DNA of 64,000 nucleotides from assembly GCA_936450465.1 (NCBI GenBank), contig OW388292.1:29648368-29712367 (forward strand), in the 5' to 3' direction. Position numbers and translations under genes: made by a program. The stretch comes from Gibbula magus. Taxonomy: Eukaryota > Mollusca > Gastropoda > Trochida > Trochidae. Below are positions 37,361-47,602 of the stretch, piece by piece (position 1 is the first letter of the stretch; each line of letters starts with the position of its first letter). The notes under the pieces were generated by a model that did not search any database, had not been told where the DNA came from, and worked only from the letters and a program-made list of their open reading frames with translations.

Positions 37361-37417
37361 TGAGTGAGTGAGTTATTGTTTAACGCCACTTGGGCAATAT
37401 TGCAGTCATTAGCGGCG
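37361..37417. mobile_element. 57-bp retro-insertion (TGAGTGAGTGAG element) with 14-bp target duplication
   Basis: The insert runs from TGAGTGAGTGAGTTATTG to CAGTCATTAGCGGCG and is flanked by AGATTAACAGGAAG at 37347-37360 and 37418-37431. The repeated TGAG tail, perfect duplication and GTTTAACGCC word indicate target-primed integration by a LINE machinery shared with the (GAGGT)n SINE. The insert covers only the 3' end of a longer SINE or is a defined short unit; 63074-63133 is a near twin. Confidence 0.88.
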
Positions 37418-37460
37418 AGATTAACAGGAAGATTCTCCGATAACTTCTTGAATGTGAAAA

Positions 37461-37509
37461 TACATGACGTTTCGGAGTACATACTCACTCCTTCATCAGG
37501 TGGAATGTA
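37461..37509 (-). ncRNA. Hammerhead ribozyme core
   Basis: On the minus strand: CTGATGA (37499-37493), A, stem II GGAGT-loop-ACTCC (perfect 5 bp), GAAAC, GTC (ending 37466). All conserved boxes of the hammerhead are present: CUGAUGA, GAAA and a UH (GUC) cleavage site. Stem III is reduced to the palindrome ACGU, which would need pairing between two copies. Stem I can form between TACAT (37509-37505) and ATGTA (37465-37461) with a bulge. This is the form described for Penelope-like element and retrozyme hammerheads. Whether it cleaves is unknown; stem I looks partly decayed. Confidence 0.65.
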
Positions 37510-37629
37510 AGGAAATAAAAAAATGTTATACATTTATATAGAAAAATGTATTTGCTAAAATGTTATACGTTTATACAGCAAATAATTTTGCTATATAAAT
37601 ATATAACATATTGTTATTTCCTTACATTC
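37503..37629. repeat. Fold-back palindrome abutting the hammerhead
   Basis: GAATGTAAGGAAATAA (37503-37518) pairs perfectly with TTATTTCCTTACATTC (37614-37629), and the arms continue imperfectly inward for about 53 bp. The outer end shares bases with hammerhead stem I. Confidence 0.8.
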
Positions 37630-38144
37630 TTATTATACCACTTCTAAATGCCCTTCAAAGACCTAAAGAATAGAATGTGGACATATTGTCGTCAATATGG
37701 TTTAAACATATTTATTCATGAAATACATGGATCGGATTGGTCAACAAGCTCAGTTGAGCTTATGTAAAGACCGCTCCAAAATTGCTCGACATGGTGTTAA
37801 TGATAAAACTGTGCAAAGTGGAGTCCTTTATAATCTCTAAAACAGGCTAAGAGACATATAGGGGAAGAACCTCTAGTTCCAAAATTTAACCTATTGATCG
37901 AATAAACTAAACAAACATGCAGATGCACACTAAGTATTTCAGTATACTTGAGAATAGATTTATTTATTTATCCCTCATCCCCTCAAATGTTACCAGCACA
38001 GCTGACACTTTTCTGTCTGACTACCATCATACACTACACTATCATAACCTAAAAACAATTGTGTCATGACAGGGGGAAAAGAAATATGAGAAATTGATTT
38101 TATTCAAGATGAAATTATGTTCTTTATATCATTGATACAGATCC
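37630..38144. other. Unique intergenic sequence
   Basis: Nothing recognised. Confidence 0.5.
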
Positions 38145-38153
38145 GGAACAATT

Positions 38154-38466
38154 TGAGGTGAGGTGAGGTGAGGTGAGGTGAGGTGAGGTGAGGTGAGGTG
38201 AGGTGAGGTGAGGTGAGGTGAGGTGAGGTGGGGTTTAACGCTGCTTTCAAGAGTATTTCACTTACATTGCGGCAGCTAGTATTATGGCAGGGAGAAAGCC
38301 TGCAACACCATGTGGCTATGCATTGCGGTGAAACCTGCGAGCAGCGGCTGGAACTAGCGAACCATGGGTGGTACTACGCTGAAATTCAGTGTAGCATTGC
38401 ACCCAAACCTTACTGCGTGTAAAACAGTTCTCTACTGCAGACAAAGTTGCTGTGCCCCTGGCGGGA
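38154..38466 (-). mobile_element. SINE with long (GAGGT)15 tail, 5'-truncated, with target duplication
   Basis: The pentamer GAGGT repeats about 15 times (38155-38230), then the body follows with few differences from the full-length copy. On the minus strand the 5' end stops at TCCCGCC, right after the B box, so the internal promoter is lost. GGAACAATT at 38145-38153 and 38467-38475 is a 9-bp target duplication. The clean body and long tail suggest a recent insertion. Confidence 0.93.
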
Positions 38467-38475
38467 GGAACAATT

Positions 38476-39716
38476 GGAGCACAAAATTATGTTTATCTGA
38501 GATATGACTTATTGTTACATCCAAATAATAGTGCCTTGAGCATGCTGCTTTATAAATACACACCATCAGAGGATGGATCAATGTTGTCAATATAGACGCC
38601 CCCTCAGATTACCAAAAAACAAGAAGAATGTACAAGCATTATTGATTGACAGGCCTGGAAGAAGAACTGATATCATAATTATATGATATGTCCAATATCA
38701 GAATAGGAATCTGTGTCATAATAATCATTACCTCCCTCGCATTACATTACACTGCAGCAGATTTATGAGCTGTAACACCGTCCTCTCTAGCCTTTTACAA
38801 CTCTGAATGAAGAAAGATGTATCATATGTTCTGTGTCTGATTCATCAAAGATTATATCAAACATGTACCAAACCAATATTCCCTATGCTACATGGCATGG
38901 ACTGATAGTTGGTCAGTATAATCAACAACCCTTCAACAGAAGAAATACTGTGACAAGAAGTCGTACTTCACCACAAGCACCCCAGCATTTATTCATTTCG
39001 CAGACTGTCAGAACTGGTGCTTAAAGCTGCAACACAAATAAACAAAGACTCTCAATTGGTATTTTACTTAAAACTCGATTTTAAAATGTGGGGTTGGAGT
39101 CTAGAAAGCTGATTTCTTGAATTGACTGTTTTACCCCAGTGCTTAATTATTGGAGGTCAGTGTTTTTCGTTTATTCGAGGAAATATGGTTTATCTGACAA
39201 TAAATATCAACAATTTGCTCGATAAAAACAGAGATGACAATAAATATCAACAATTTGTTGATAAAAACTGAGATAAGATATGATAAGTAGGAACAGTTTG
39301 TTCCACACGGACACGCTGTGATGCTTGGCACACAACAGATCAATGACGTTGCGTGACGAGAATTACGATATGCTGGATCATTGTCCACAAATGGGAATTA
39401 CAAGCAGATATACTTTAATCAATCAGGGACTATGGTATCTTTGAAGGATGCTTCATCAAGATTTTCTATTGTTTTCGCTTTGTGTGATGGAGGAAAAAAT
39501 TGTGTGAAAAAACATGTGCTTAGCAGTTTTATGAATTATTGGTGTCATTCTTGAAGTCGGAATTGACAAAGCTTTATTAGCATGACAAATATCTTGTGGT
39601 TGGTTGCATATTTGTCAAGAGGTCAAAGACTTAATCATTTCTGAAAGTATATATACATATTTATATCAATAATCTATAACAAACTTGGATTAGACAATTA
39701 GAAGTGGAACGTATAA
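38476..39716. other. Unique sequence with a 40-bp duplication
   Basis: TGACAATAAATATCAACAAT occurs at 39195 and 39235. Otherwise no feature. Confidence 0.55.
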
Positions 39717-39717
39717 G

Positions 39718-39945
39718 AGGTAAGGTGAGGTGATTTTTGGTTTTAACATTGCCAAGTAAGATTATTTTACTTATAGTCCAGTTATTGCAGAAGAAAACTT
39801 CCACACCATGTGTCTCTGCATCGAGGTGAAACCTGCAAACTTCGGCTGGGACTAGTGAACCGTGGATGGTACTGTGCTGAAATGCACCTAATACTGAGTG
39901 TAGAACAGTTCTCTACGGCGGACAACACTGCCAAGTATTTGGAGT
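39718..39945 (-). mobile_element. Degenerate SINE copy lacking the head
   Basis: AAGGTGAGGTGA tail, TGTCTCTGCATCGAGGTGAA, ACCTGCAAACTTCGGCTGGG and GTAGAACAGTTCTCTAC follow family order. It stops at the position equivalent to the promoter-proximal body. Confidence 0.75.
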
Positions 39946-41970
39946 AAATGCTCACAGTGAGGTAGATGAAGTCAGGTTGTATTGGAGCAAGCATTCACAC
40001 ATATAAACATTAGGTTTTATCCAAAAACATAATTTTCTTCCATTTTGTGTATATGCAACAGAAAAATCAACCATCTTAGAAATATTATGAATTATTAATG
40101 TAATTGAATTAAAAAATCAAAATTACTTTAACCCTCTACCTGCTGGAGATGTCCAGAGTGGATCATAACTTGTTGATAAAGGATCTATAATTTGAAATTG
40201 GGCAGGAAAAATAACAAACATACCTAGAATATTATAAGCCCCCTTTAAATGGCAATTTTCCTTTCCTTTGGCTTTTGACATTTTGCCCAAAACAGAAATA
40301 AATGAATTTATGAAAGATCGTGTGATTTTCATCAAAAGACACTCTAAAAATCAATGAATAAAAACTGCGATAGAGAAATTAAACCTTAATCTGTGAAAAT
40401 TAAACTGGAATAAAACCATTCCCATTATTTGATTGGCCTTCTGATGTAGAATGTTCCTGACATTTAGAGACCAGATGTCTTCATGTATCCAGGGATTGGT
40501 CACACAAAGGGAAGCAAGTGCCGGCATGAACAAACCAAGTTGAATATTTGGTAGTCTAGAAAACGTGAGTCACTAATAACTAATAATTGGTCGTTGACAT
40601 TCACAGAATTATTTCTCGATTAGTGTGTCATAGAAATGCTCATGATACTATTAATTGACACCGGACATCCTTACGTGTTACAAATGATTAACGGAAAAAG
40701 ACGTGTTTTTTTATGAAACAAAAAGGTTTCAATATTCCCACTGCTGTCAAATTGTGACCTTTGACCTGTTTAACATCAATTTTCGTAAGTATGAAGTCAT
40801 GTCATGCAATTTAAAATAGTATTCTCAAATATTTTGACATTTCTTTAAAACCATTAACCTACAATAGAAGAATCATGTTAACCTTAGGTTCACCAAGTTC
40901 TGATCAACTGATTTTCCAATTTAAAAAAATAGATTAATAAGATTGAGTCATTGCATATATGCACCTTAATTATCTCTGAAATTTCAACTTCCTGTTTCCA
41001 CGATCATGTTATTTTTGTTAAAAACCCTTTTATGGATTCAGGTAGATTGTACAAATTATTTAAATATTACAAAAAGTTTCAAGATGATCGAAATCAGTAA
41101 AGTGTGTGAAACAGACAAACTGATTCCCTCGGAAAATTTCTTTCAAAATCTCCCACCATCAAAAATATCATCTTGAACTAAGAAAATACTTAAATATGCA
41201 ACTACACGATTTTTCAAGTTCAAGTTCAAGAACACAGGATTAGGAACAGATTTAAATATTCAACCAATCAGATGATTGCTAAAGAGTTGACAAACTAGCA
41301 TGTGCCATCTTGATTATACGATCTCATCATGCACGACAAACAAGAACACCATTCCAGTATTGGAATCAAACAGGGAGATGTACTTGCTCAGTCCCTGTCT
41401 CTGTTGGCTTCACAAAAAGGTCAAGCGGTTACATGACCAAATCCCTATTTGGTACTCCCTTCTGAAAACATAGTTTTGTCATCTAAGTGATCCATGGGTT
41501 AAATGAACATTTCCTTGTGTAAGAATTTGTGAAAAAAATCTTTTTGTGATTAAGTTACAGGCTGGGTTTTTAAGAAGAGACGATCAGTTGTATGTTTTGA
41601 AAAGATATTTTTTTAATCTAATCACAGATCTGGGCAAGAATAAACATTATCGATTTGTAGAGATTTGTGTCATCAAGACTTTGAAAGAACATAAAAACAA
41701 GAGTTTCAAAACTGCAGTTTGCTCAATCACTAGAGTTTTCTTGAGATTGCTTTTTAATTCTATATGTAAACATAATGCAACTTAATTTTGAGACTAAATT
41801 GAAATGTAAAGTTAAATGTTGGTGGAGTTGGACTCGAGTAAAAGTTATTAAAACAGGCACACAAAAACAATTATTTTTATTTTTTGAAGTGCAACATTCT
41901 AAGAAGCATCAAACCCCCCATAAAATTTGGTCAAAATCATGGCAGGGGTTTTCTGACACAACTAAATAAA
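39946..41970. other. Unique AT-rich intergenic sequence
   Basis: No gene or strong repeat recognised. Confidence 0.5.
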
Positions 41971-41978
41971 AACAATAA

Positions 41979-42122
41979 ACAATTATTGACTTCAAGTGAG
42001 GTTGATCCAATGATTTATCGACCTTGGACACGTGATATTCACCGAGGCGAAGCCGAGGTGAATATCACGTGTCCAAGGTCGATAAATCATTGGATCAACC
42101 GAGTCTGAAGTCTATAATTGTT
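41979..42122. repeat. Long near-perfect palindrome (144 bp)
   Basis: Arms 42000-42043 and 42057-42100 are perfect reverse complements over 44 bp around a 13-base centre GAGGCGAAGCCGA. Outer arms extend imperfectly with AACAATTATTGACTTCA (41979) against TGAAGTCTATAATTGTT (42106). As RNA or single-stranded DNA it would form a very stable hairpin. Probably a fold-back element. Confidence 0.95.
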
Positions 42123-42461
42123 TTATTATATGAACAATGTCTTAACTTGCTATTCTGCTGTGAAATGTAACAGGTATGAGGTGAACGATTTCAGCATGAT
42201 ACATCAAGATTCAATGAAAACAAATCGAGCTTAAATTCAATTGTTTAATGGTAGAATCAATTTGTACTTTTAACAGTTAATAATATTTCAACAATTTCAA
42301 AATATCACTGTCGAAAATATTTAAAATAAGTCATTTAATTTCCTTGTCATGGCTACGATATAATCCTACGTACCGTACGTATTTTGTATGATTCAGTGAA
42401 TTCAGTGGGCCATGAACAATGTTAACACTTGTTCCCGATACGTGCTTAATGTCTGTTAATC

Positions 42462-42743
42462 CTATGATGAAGGTAAACTAAAGAACTGCGTAGCCGTTCT
42501 CTTATGCCACCTTTGGATACAACTTGGCGAGTATTTTGTCCACTTATATCCAACTTCGAAATTCTTCAAATTCTGGCGACGTTTCACCTTCATGGTCTTC
42601 TCAGCACTGGCTGCTGCCCTCGTGGTGTTCGGCACATCCTTTTTCTTTCAGCAGAAAGTTAATTTCCTCATTACAAACAGTGGCGAATCTTTGCTTTGAA
42701 GTTTATTTCTTTGACGTTGTGTCGTTTTATCGTCGACTTCCAT
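42462..42743 (-). other. Interrupted minus-strand reading frame, unrecognised
   Basis: From an ATG at 42743 a frame runs 31 codons to a TGA (42648-42650), then continues 61 codons in the same frame to TAG. The product would be lysine- and arginine-rich. The plus strand is also open here and encodes a hydrophobic stretch, so chance is likely. The surrounding 42470-42960 is richer in CpG than its neighbours. Confidence 0.15.
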
Positions 42744-43941
42744 ATTGTTGATACGAAAGGGACGTAACTCTAATTCAGCACGGTCACAGAGACGAAGCGA
42801 TGCCTATCGCTTGATTTACAGTACTACACGCGAAGGACGGAGTTCAAGACCGGGATCTCCCAAAGCTATTTTTAGCCACCGGAGGTGTCCGGATTGTTAT
42901 ATCAACCTCTCGCGCGTCACACAGGTTGACATCGCTTGGCGTCAGTGCTGTCATGTGACCAAGTAGACCAATAAGAAAGACGGAAATAATCCATTCATAT
43001 AATAATTTGTAATATAACCATCATTTTACTAGTCAATAAGCAATATAATCTATTTGTTTCCACATAAATCTAACATATATTACCTTAACACTATTATTCA
43101 TTTTATCAAGAAGAAACAAAATTAAAATAAGAACCCATAAATTCTTTTTAAAAGACCAAATTTTGTGAAACAGTAACCCTTTAAATATTTGCAACCAAAT
43201 ACGACTTGAAAACCAGAAAGATTCAAAGTTATCCAAATGTACAAGAAACATGTCCCCCTTAATTCTTTGATAGTGCCACAATAAAGAATTCTGAAAAATT
43301 ATGTCACGTTTCGAGTCCCTTTGTAATGGATATGTTTGTGTCCAAGGAAACTTAATGAAGTTTCATGACTGACGATCTTGTTGACAATTAGCAGCGTGTT
43401 TGCACAACCTCTCCCTGGGGGGCAGATGCTCAGTCAATATGGCCGACGTGTGTAAACTCTCTTATTAAGGAGGTGAGAACGTCAATACCCCACGGGCCAC
43501 CATTGTGTGATACACAAACAAAAGTATGAGAGAGATCCATCCACAATTATGATGACTTCAGGGGCCGCAACTCTGACATCATTGCTCATTTTTTAATTCC
43601 ACAAAATGATTTTATCTAGGAAGTAGATATTTCCTTGTATGGTGACTTCGTATGAAAGTAAAGTGAAATAATAAGAACTAAAATCTATGCCAGCATATTA
43701 AGGAAATCAATCCCAGATACTGACGACTACTATTATTTTTCCCTGAGTTCTAATGACAAAGTAACTGGAACAATCATTTGGGAAGTCGGCATATTTCTGG
43801 ATACTTCATTTAATTGTTATAGTTAGTATAATCCAGGACTGACCACTATAGCTAGTTATTGGTAGGATAGTTCCAGAACTGGCAGGTCACGACTAGTGTT
43901 AACATTAACTATAGTGCCAATATACTGTGTGAAGCAACAGG
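42744..43941. other. Unique intergenic sequence
   Basis: 42744-42960 is relatively CpG-rich; the rest is AT-rich. No gene recognised. Confidence 0.45.
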
Positions 43942-44185
43942 AGGTGAGGTGAGTTGGGGTTCAACGCCACTTTCAAGAGTATTTCACTTATATCACGGCT
44001 GCTAGTACTATTGCAGGGAGAAAGCCTGACGCCGTGATGGCTATTATGCATTACGATGAAACCTGTGAACATCGACTGGAACTAGCAAACAATGGGTGGT
44101 AATGCACTGAAATTTAGTGTAGCATTGCACCCAAACCGTATTTACTGCATGTAAAACAGTTCTCTACAGCAGATAAAGTTGCAGA
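43942..44185 (-). mobile_element. SINE copy lacking the tRNA head
   Basis: GAGGTGAGGTGAGTTGGGGTT tail-side sequence, GGGAGAAAGCCTGACGCC, ATGAAACCTGTGAACATCGA, GTAGCATTGCACCCAAACC and CAGTTCTCTACAGCAGATAA align to the family. It ends at GTTGCAG, before the B box. Confidence 0.85.
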
Positions 44186-44883
44186 ACGAGCTATACGCCC
44201 TCAAAACAAGAGGTACCGTGGATGTGTAGCTCTAAGTTTTTTTATATGCCTTCTTTGCTTCTGTTATTTTACTTCTGATGTTCTATGAATTATAATACGG
44301 AAATGGTTTTCTAAAATGTTAATAAAATGGATAACCAAACTTCATGACATCGGAAAAATGTCATATTTTGCTCCGCTTTGGTTACTGAGCATGCACAGTC
44401 ACAGTGTTGCATTCTGCATGCTTCATTTTGCATCGTCGTTTGTTTAAAATTGCAATTTGAGTTTTTCTTTGGTAGGCCTGTATATATCCGTGTTTAGGAA
44501 GGATACACAACCCACCTGGCTGCTCGGATGTTACCAGAGTTCACCATGTTACATCGTCATCACATCACTCATCACCAGGATGTGGGCGCAAAAACAATGT
44601 CAGCCATGATGGATAAGAGGGTGGTCAACTCAACTATTGTTACTTCAACAAAGAAATCATTGTTTTCATCATTCTTTTGTAACATTAATGATACCATTGT
44701 AGATTTGGAATTGCACAATGTACTGTTATACTGTTAACTTTCAAATAAACATCCATCTGAAAATGAGAGTTAGTCCAGCTGAAAGGAAAATCTTTTTGAA
44801 ATAGAATATTAACGAAATTAAGAACCACTCTTGATATTTGTGTTAAATAGTTATTGGTAAAACTATTTCAGATGTTTATTCAT

Positions 44884-45086
44884 TTCACACCAGATTCAAG
44901 AGCATATCACTATGGAGGCTAGTATCGTTGCAGGGATAATACTTGCAACACCTTTTTGGATATGCGTTGTGGTGAAATCTGTGAGCATCACCTGTATCGG
45001 TATTAAGTTGACCATAGGTCTCATTGCACAGAAATGCATTGTAGTATTGCATCTCTACCTTACTGTCAGAAGATGTTCTCAGGTAG
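44884..45086 (-). mobile_element. Degenerate SINE remnant at the piggyBac insertion point
   Basis: TTCAAGAGCATATCACTATG, GCTAGTATCGTTGCAGGGA, TGCGTTGTGGTGAAATCTG and TGTAGTATTGCATC follow family order with heavy drift. The copy stops at AGGTAG, next to the TTAA occupied by the piggyBac element. Confidence 0.7.
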
Positions 45087-45495
45087 TTAACCCTTAACAT
45101 GCGGGCGACGGAATAATCCGGGCGGGCTATAAGCGATTCGTAGGTACTCCAGTACGGATCCCGGATCGCTTACTTAGAAGAATTCACGCCTGTCTATGTA
45201 CTGGGCTAGCCTCCATACCGGGTCCCGAGTCGATTGTTTCCGCGACTCGCTGCATGAGAATGGCTGTATTTATGCCTCGCAGCCCGCAATGAGAATAAAA
45301 CTTTCTTCAGTGTCTGGTCAGAACGTCCAGCAAAATTCACACCAATTTGCGTGTGCATTGTTGACCCGTAACGCATCGATAATTAGCTTTACAAAAGGCC
45401 AATTTTGTCCTGCTTCGCTCCGATGGCTTCACTGCCCGGCGGCTAATTAGCACCTAAGTGTCTGCACTGCCCCGGGGTGAGATAGGCCCGTACAG

Positions 45496-45579
45496 GCTTA
45501 TCTGTCTCGCATCCCGCCACATGGGCAGATAGCCTATGCTTATCTGTCTCGCATCTCGCCACATGGGCAGATAGCTTCT
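45496..45579. repeat. 42-bp direct duplication in the left arm of piggyBac
   Basis: GCTTATCTGTCTCGCATC starts at 45496 and 45538. Each unit has TATCTG and CAGATA about 20 bases apart and can form a hairpin. Confidence 0.9.
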
Positions 45580-45629
45580 AATTACGGGAAGATATTGCGA
45601 TAAGCTACCTTTCTCTCGCACTTCGTATC

Positions 45630-46275
45630 ATATGAACCAATTGGTTGTTTTCATTTTTTTTTATACCAAAATAAAGAGGAAAGAATGGCCTTTATTCCCA
45701 TATAAAAATCGCAATTGCGCTAACATAACTGAAAATACAGCAATCGCACAGAGATAGCCGACTTTCGCACTTTTGAATTTTGATACATGTGGCGCATTTA
45801 CCCCAACATGCCTCGGCGCTCTATTTCTAAGAAACTACTTGGGATATTTTCATAATTTTTTTATCAGTATATAGATAAAAGAATTGTCTTCAATTCCATA
45901 TAAAATACGTGTATTTTCGGCAATAACTTGTGATGCGCCAGGTGTCGCGCAGAAGGTGATATTCGGCTTTGAATAAGTGGCGCTCTTAGCATATACCATC
46001 ATTACGGGCTTTATAACTTGTGAACCGCAAGTCCGATTTTTATAATTTTTACATCATTGTAAAGAGAAAAACATTGTCTTCAATTCCATGTATAATGCGC
46101 ATGTTTTCGGGAAGAACTCTGCATGCGCAAAGCGCCGCGCCAAAAGGTATAATTTTCGCACTTCATAACTTTTGAACCGCAAGTCCGATTTTTATAATTT
46201 TTACATCATTGTAAAGAGAAAAACATTGTCTTTAATTCCAGATATAATGCGCATGTTTTTGGGAAGAACTATGCA
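45630..46275. repeat. Left-arm array of the 90-bp piggyBac repeat (4 copies)
   Basis: Copies centred near 45680, 45880, 46065 and 46215 share GAACCGCAAGTCCGATTTTT, ATAATTTTTACATCATTGTA, AAGAGAAAAACATTGTCTTC and AATTCCATATAAAA followed by a GCGC-rich word. The last two are nearly identical. Five more copies in the same orientation follow the gene. Confidence 0.88.
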
Positions 46276-46910
46276 TGCGCGAAGAGCCGCAATATTGATG
46301 TACGCATAAGTGAAGAAGTATGATAATATATAACTAAAATACTGTTCTTTTGATACGCAAATATAGAGCTTTATAAACGATGAACAACTGTCATGACGGA
46401 ATTTTGTTTCCAGTTTTGGAAAAAAAATTATAACATAAAAGTGAAAATATATTTGAGTACGGGACCCGCCGCTCGGGGAAAAGCCTTTTCGTGGGAATAT
46501 TTTCTCAGGAAAATATTTCACTTTTCGGAGTTTCTAAAAATGCGTGAACATTTTTGTTACTGATGCCATTTGCGAAAGGTTTTTATTTCTAAAATTCAAA
46601 TGCGAGGGCGCACCTTTCCAAACCATTTGAATTGAATTTATTATTTTATCTTTTACATTATTGAATAAAAGACGTTTCATTCAATAAGATTTGAAGAATT
46701 ATTTATATGTGTAGCGGACTGAACTGAGCAGATGGAGAATTTGATTCCTCACCACTTTTATTACCAAAGTTCTTTTGTATCACAATTACTTTTTTAGGTA
46801 TTAGTTTTTTCGTGAGCAGGGGAATTTCCGACGGGATTCGCCATGACATAATGAGAAAAAATTCCCATGAACATGGGCGTGGTCCGTCATCTTCGGGACC
46901 GACCCACAAG

Positions 46911-46918
46911 TATAAATA
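46911..46918 (+). promoter_or_regulatory. TATA box, probable transposase promoter
   Basis: TATAAATA lies about 690 bases before the transposase ATG. Next to it is a GGGGGGT/ACCCCCC hairpin, and just upstream the palindrome CCCATGAACATGGG. The acceptor-like TCATTTACAG (ending 47592) just before the ATG suggests a spliced leader. Inference from motifs only. Confidence 0.35.
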
Positions 46919-47052
46919 TCTACCGGGGGGTGCGCGGACCCCCCCGCTTTTGGTCGCCACCCCCCAAACTTTTTGTGCAAATTATTTTTTTGTTTCTACT
47001 TTGAAATAAAGGTTCGTGTCATTCCGAGGTATGAAGGTTTCTGCTATATATG

Positions 47053-47300
47053 TCGAGAGGGCATGGGAACCCATTCCCAATAGAATCCGGGGTTCGTCCC
47101 ATAGGATTGTTCCTCGGAGTCTCTCGTTCTCAAAAGAGAACATGGGAAACCTGTCCCGCGATTGAATCCGGGGTCCGCCGCGGAAGACGGGGACGGGAAT
47201 TCCCGGAGAGCATGGGAGTATGCTCCCATGGGTCCAGGCTCCGCCTCGAGAGACCGCTCCTTGGATGCTCTGCTTCTCGAAAAGAGAAGTCATTCGGCAA
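47053..47300. repeat. GC-rich imperfect repeats in the transposase leader
   Basis: Three diverged units begin at CATGGGA near 47061, 47142 and 47210; AATCCGGGG and CTCnnAAAAGAGAA words recur. The third contains the perfect hairpin CATGGGAG-TATG-CTCCCATG. Short frames here are not convincing genes. Confidence 0.6.
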
Positions 47301-47602
47301 CTGACAACCCGAGCTTCCCTGACATAGTAGTTTATTTTCCGGGCCTCGCGCCCGGTGCTACACGTCGCCGAGGAAATCAGAAAATGGTCCGTTTGACATA
47401 TGCGTCGGAAAAATCGGCGCGATGTCAGAAGCCGTCGGCGCTTGCGGCGCAGTCGTCCTAGATGCGCCGGGAGGTTCTGAAACTGGCAAATGAACGTCCA
47501 TGAAGCTCACATTCATTATCTCTGTATGTTTATTGTCTCTAATCACATGTTATATGTTGCATACATCTAACGCATTTTCAATCATTTACAGGTTGAAGCA
47601 GA

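Noticed and set aside
46982..47461. Second piggyBac gene in the leader (84-103 aa frames)
   Set aside because: Overlapping frames on both strands in GC-rich imperfect repeats, without conserved motifs.
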